Part shown: positions 7,549 through 9,431 of the stretch, in pieces | Numbering within the stretch: the first letter of the stretch is position 1 | Layout of the letters: each line of letters opens with the position of its first letter | Assembly: GCA_943332745.1 (NCBI GenBank) | Contig: CALQQQ010000031.1 | Span: 1 to 9,431 of the forward strand | Reading direction: 5' to 3' | DNA length: 9,431 nucleotides | DNA from: Opitutus sp. GAS368 | Lineage (GTDB): Bacteria > Verrucomicrobiota > Verrucomicrobiae > Opitutales > UBA953 | Made by a program: the position numbers and the translations under genes | Notes under the pieces: model-generated | The model's input: only the letters and a program-made list of their open reading frames with translations | Database searches by the model: none | Told to the model about the DNA's origin: nothing

Positions 7549-8073
7549 TTAGAACTTGTAGCGGACGCCGAGGCTCCACTGGTTCTGGTCCGCGAGGGCG
7601 TCGCGGCTGATCCAGGAGTAACCGAGGTCAAGGGAGACGTTGCTCGCGAGGGACTTGCTGAGGGCGACGCTGACTTCATGGCCGGCGGCGTTATTCTCGT
7701 AGGAAGCCCAGGCGCCGAAACCGCCGCCGAGGGCGCGATGGAGGGCAATGCCGTAGGTCTCATCGGAACCGACCGTGAGGGCGACGTCAGCGAGCGAAGC
7801 GACGTTCTTGATGCGATAACCAAGGGAAACGTCATCAGCGCCGTTACCCAGGTCGCCGCCGACGGAGGTCTGGGCGTTGACGAAGAGATCGGAGCTGCCG
7901 AGGTAGGCGGTAGCGGACAGTTCCCAGCCATTGAGATGGCCGGCGGTGCCGTCGGTGGACTGCTGGACGTAGCTCACTTCGACATTGCTGGCGAAGAGGC
8001 TGGACGGAGCGGAAGCCGCGAAAGCGGAGGCCGAGCCGAGGGTGAGGAGACTGAGGATAGGTAGGTGCTTCAT
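7549..8073 (-). CDS. Small outer-membrane beta-barrel (porin-like) protein
   Basis: This 174-residue protein has a clear signal peptide (MKHLPILSLLTLGSASAFA, cleavage likely after AFA). The mature part alternates polar and hydrophobic residues in repeated short strands such as NVEVSYVQQS, WELSATAYLG, DVSLGYRIKN and GFGAWASYEN. It ends in QWSLGVRYKF; a terminal aromatic residue on the last strand is the classic signal for outer-membrane barrel assembly. About 155 mature residues suit an eight-stranded barrel. I do not recognise a specific family, and general porin or adhesion roles are possible. It is followed by its own strong terminator and preceded by a 62-base AT-rich spacer, so it is probably transcribed separately from the DUF1592 operon. 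No Shine-Dalgarno precedes the ATG at 8073. A longer opposite-strand frame (7417-8064) is judged a shadow. Confidence 0.82.
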   Translation of the reverse strand: MKHLPILSLLTLGSASAFAASAPSSLFASNVEVSYVQQSTDGTAGHLNGWELSATAYLGSSDLFVNAQTSVGGDLGNGADDVSLGYRIKNVASLADVALTVGSDETYGIALHRALGGGFGAWASYENNAAGHEVSVALSKSLASNVSLDLGYSWISRDALADQNQWSLGVRYKF

Positions 8074-8081
8074 AGGGTATG

Positions 8082-8100
8082 GGGTACAATATAATAAACA
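8082..8100 (-). promoter_or_regulatory. AT-rich -10-like region ahead of the beta-barrel gene (weak)
   Basis: On the minus strand this reads TGTTTATTATATTGTACCC, with TATTAT/TATATT resembling a -10 box 15-25 bases before the ATG at 8073. That would leave a very short leader. A -35 element is not convincing: TTAGGC lies 17 bases upstream of TATATT but matches the consensus poorly. The strong AT bias between two GC-rich genes is the main support. Confidence 0.28.
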
Positions 8101-8135
8101 CCCATTAGTGGCCTAAGTTCCAGCCAAACTTTGGG

Positions 8136-9431
8136 TTATTTACTGATGGGCTGCGAGATGCGGAGGTAGGCAAACAGGTCCCGAAGCTGCTGGGCGTCCA
8201 ATCCATCGAGCAACCCCTCGGGCATGAGGCTTCGTCCCATGGGAGTGAGCAAGCGGACATCGGCCTGGCGCACAGTGATGTCCTCCCCTTCCAATCCGCG
8301 CAGCACCAGGATCTGGGTATCGCGCTCGACCAAGAAGCCACTGAGGGAGCGGCCGTCATTAGTCGTGACTGAGAAATACTGAAATCCTTCACGGATCTCG
8401 ATATTGGGGTTCACAATGCTGATGAGCATCGTCCCGAGATTATCGCGTTGATACGCGGTGAGTTCAGGGCCGATTTTCCCGCCCTTGAAAAAGAGCTTAT
8501 GGCAAGGGGCGCACTTTTCCATGTAGATAGGCTCGCCCGCATAGGGATTACCCGTGCCGGCCTTAAGCTTGGCTTCCACGTCAGCGATCTTGGCGATGAA
8601 ATCCGTCACACCGGCGGCAGGCGTGACCGGATAGAGTTCGGCTAGCAGCGACTGCAGCGGCTTCGGTTCGTGCTGCCGCATGCGCTCGACCATATCGCGC
8701 GGGACGGTGTTGGCGCCGATCCGGCCAGACTTAACGGCCTGCAAGAGCTGCTGCGACCATTCGGAGCGGCTCGCGAGCAGGGCCAGCGCGGCGAGACGGA
8801 TATCACCGACGCTCGTCTCGACGATGGCGACGGTCTGCGTACCGACCTCAGGCTGACCGTAGGTCATCAGCGAGATGAGCGCGGCCTTGCGCAATACAGC
8901 GGACTCAGCGGAGCCAGCAATCGCGAGCAAGATAGCCTGCGCATCGGAGTGGCGTACTTCGCCAAAGACGCGGACCTGGTTAAGTCGCTCGGTCGCATCC
9001 GCCTTCTTATTCGCAATGAGGGCCAGCGATTCGTTGATGGCCACTGGATCTCCCTGACGGACGCGGAGGATCAACGGCGCCTTACCGGAAGCGGCCATGG
9101 CCTGGAGGAGTTCGTCGGGCAAGCCGGCGAGCTCACGTCCACGGTAGGCCTCCTCGAAGCCCTTCATGAGGTGCACGCTGTGGGCGGGGGTCGGTGCGAG
9201 ACGGAGAAGCTGAGCGCAGACCAGCAGGTCGGCCCGGCGACCTTCTGTGGCGAAGCGACGCATGAGGCGAGGCAGCAGGTGCTGCTGGACGAGCGGGCGA
9301 TCCCAGACGGCCGGATTCTTGGCGAAGCTCACCACCGCATCACGGTCGAGGGTCACATGGGACTCCAAGGCAACCCAGAGCAGCAGAGGGATGTAGGCGT
9401 CGGTGGCGTCCTCATCGCGGGAAGCGAGAGC
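8136..9431 (-). CDS. PVC-type heme-domain protein, C-terminal 431 residues (5' end outside window)
   Basis: The frame is open to the right edge, so the start is missing; a TTG at 9368 is internal, since translation continues upstream as ALASRDEDATDAYIPLLLWV. The sequence PLLLWVALES resembles the region that follows the propeller in PVC membrane-bound dehydrogenase proteins. Fragment residues ~20-290 are helical, Ala/Leu-rich and HEAT-repeat-like (for example AALISLMTYGQPEVG and RLAALALLASRSEW). The C-terminal heme module has CAPCH at 307-311, KIGPELTAY, IVNPNIEIREGFQYF, and SLMPEGLLDGL supplying the probable Met ligand. The last residues are RISQPISK. It is a paralogue of the 391-2967 protein in its C-terminal half. 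Likely exported and electron-transferring; the substrate cannot be read from this part. It ends 62 bases before the beta-barrel gene on the same strand. Confidence 0.88.
   Translation of the reverse strand, partial: ALASRDEDATDAYIPLLLWVALESHVTLDRDAVVSFAKNPAVWDRPLVQQHLLPRLMRRFATEGRRADLLVCAQLLRLAPTPAHSVHLMKGFEEAYRGRELAGLPDELLQAMAASGKAPLILRVRQGDPVAINESLALIANKKADATERLNQVRVFGEVRHSDAQAILLAIAGSAESAVLRKAALISLMTYGQPEVGTQTVAIVETSVGDIRLAALALLASRSEWSQQLLQAVKSGRIGANTVPRDMVERMRQHEPKPLQSLLAELYPVTPAAGVTDFIAKIADVEAKLKAGTGNPYAGEPIYMEKCAPCHKLFFKGGKIGPELTAYQRDNLGTMLISIVNPNIEIREGFQYFSVTTNDGRSLSGFLVERDTQILVLRGLEGEDITVRQADVRLLTPMGRSLMPEGLLDGLDAQQLRDLFAYLRISQPISK

Noticed and set aside
7417..8064. Long plus-strand open frame (215 codons) opposite the beta-barrel gene
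   Set aside because: Its product is a low-complexity Gly/Ala/Glu-rich chain with no recognisable domain, and it runs through the terminator. The minus-strand frame has a signal peptide, barrel pattern and terminal Phe.
8098..8135. Possible terminator after the right-hand heme gene (CCAAAGTTTGG and ACCCA/TGGGT pairs)
   Set aside because: The stems are only five pairs, one has an almost absent loop and the other a very long one, with no clean T-run right after a stem.
9366..9368. TTG at 9368 as the start of the right-hand heme protein
   Set aside because: The frame stays open to the window edge and upstream codons (PLLLWVALE) match family sequence, so the gene is simply cut by the window.

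Overview
The window looks like a chromosomal segment from a GC-rich bacterium of the Planctomycetes-Verrucomicrobia (PVC) group, most likely a verrucomicrobium. The call rests on protein families that are expanded almost only in that group: a DUF1592/DUF1588/DUF1585-type cytochrome protein, a DUF1552 (HXXSHH) Tat-exported protein, and two proteins carrying the 'Pirellula/Verrucomicrobium' C-terminal heme-binding module. No rRNA, tRNA, CRISPR array, transposase or phage gene is visible.

Layout, left to right. Positions 1-360 (+) are the 3' end of a glucarate dehydratase gene. It converges, across a 30-base gap, with a minus-strand block read from right to left. That block contains a DUF1592-family diheme cytochrome protein (7173-4426), a DUF1552 protein (4409-3060, 16 bases downstream) and a propeller 'membrane-bound dehydrogenase' with a C-terminal heme domain (2967-391, 92 bases downstream). 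Upstream of it is a 375-base gene-free stretch. It holds a decayed, truncated copy of the N-terminus of the 2967-391 gene (about 7320-7443) and a strong intrinsic terminator (7490-7528). The terminator belongs to a small outer-membrane beta-barrel gene (8073-7549). Further right, the C-terminal 431 residues of a second heme-domain protein (8136-9431) run off the window edge.

Working together: the three-gene block and the partial gene on the right all encode exported proteins. Signal peptides (one twin-arginine type) are visible on the three complete ones, and three of the four proteins carry CXXCH heme sites, four in total. The likeliest reading is a periplasmic or cell-surface redox module oxidising a substrate, perhaps a carbohydrate, and passing electrons through c-type hemes. 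The glucarate dehydratase neighbour fits sugar-acid catabolism, but it is on the opposite strand and the link is only suggestive. No member of the DUF1592/DUF1552 pair has a role I can assign from sequence.

The most notable points are the unannotated pseudogene remnant at about 7320-7443, the uncharacterised redox operon itself, a hairpin that covers the DUF1552 stop codon, and the absence of Shine-Dalgarno-like sequence ahead of all four visible start codons.
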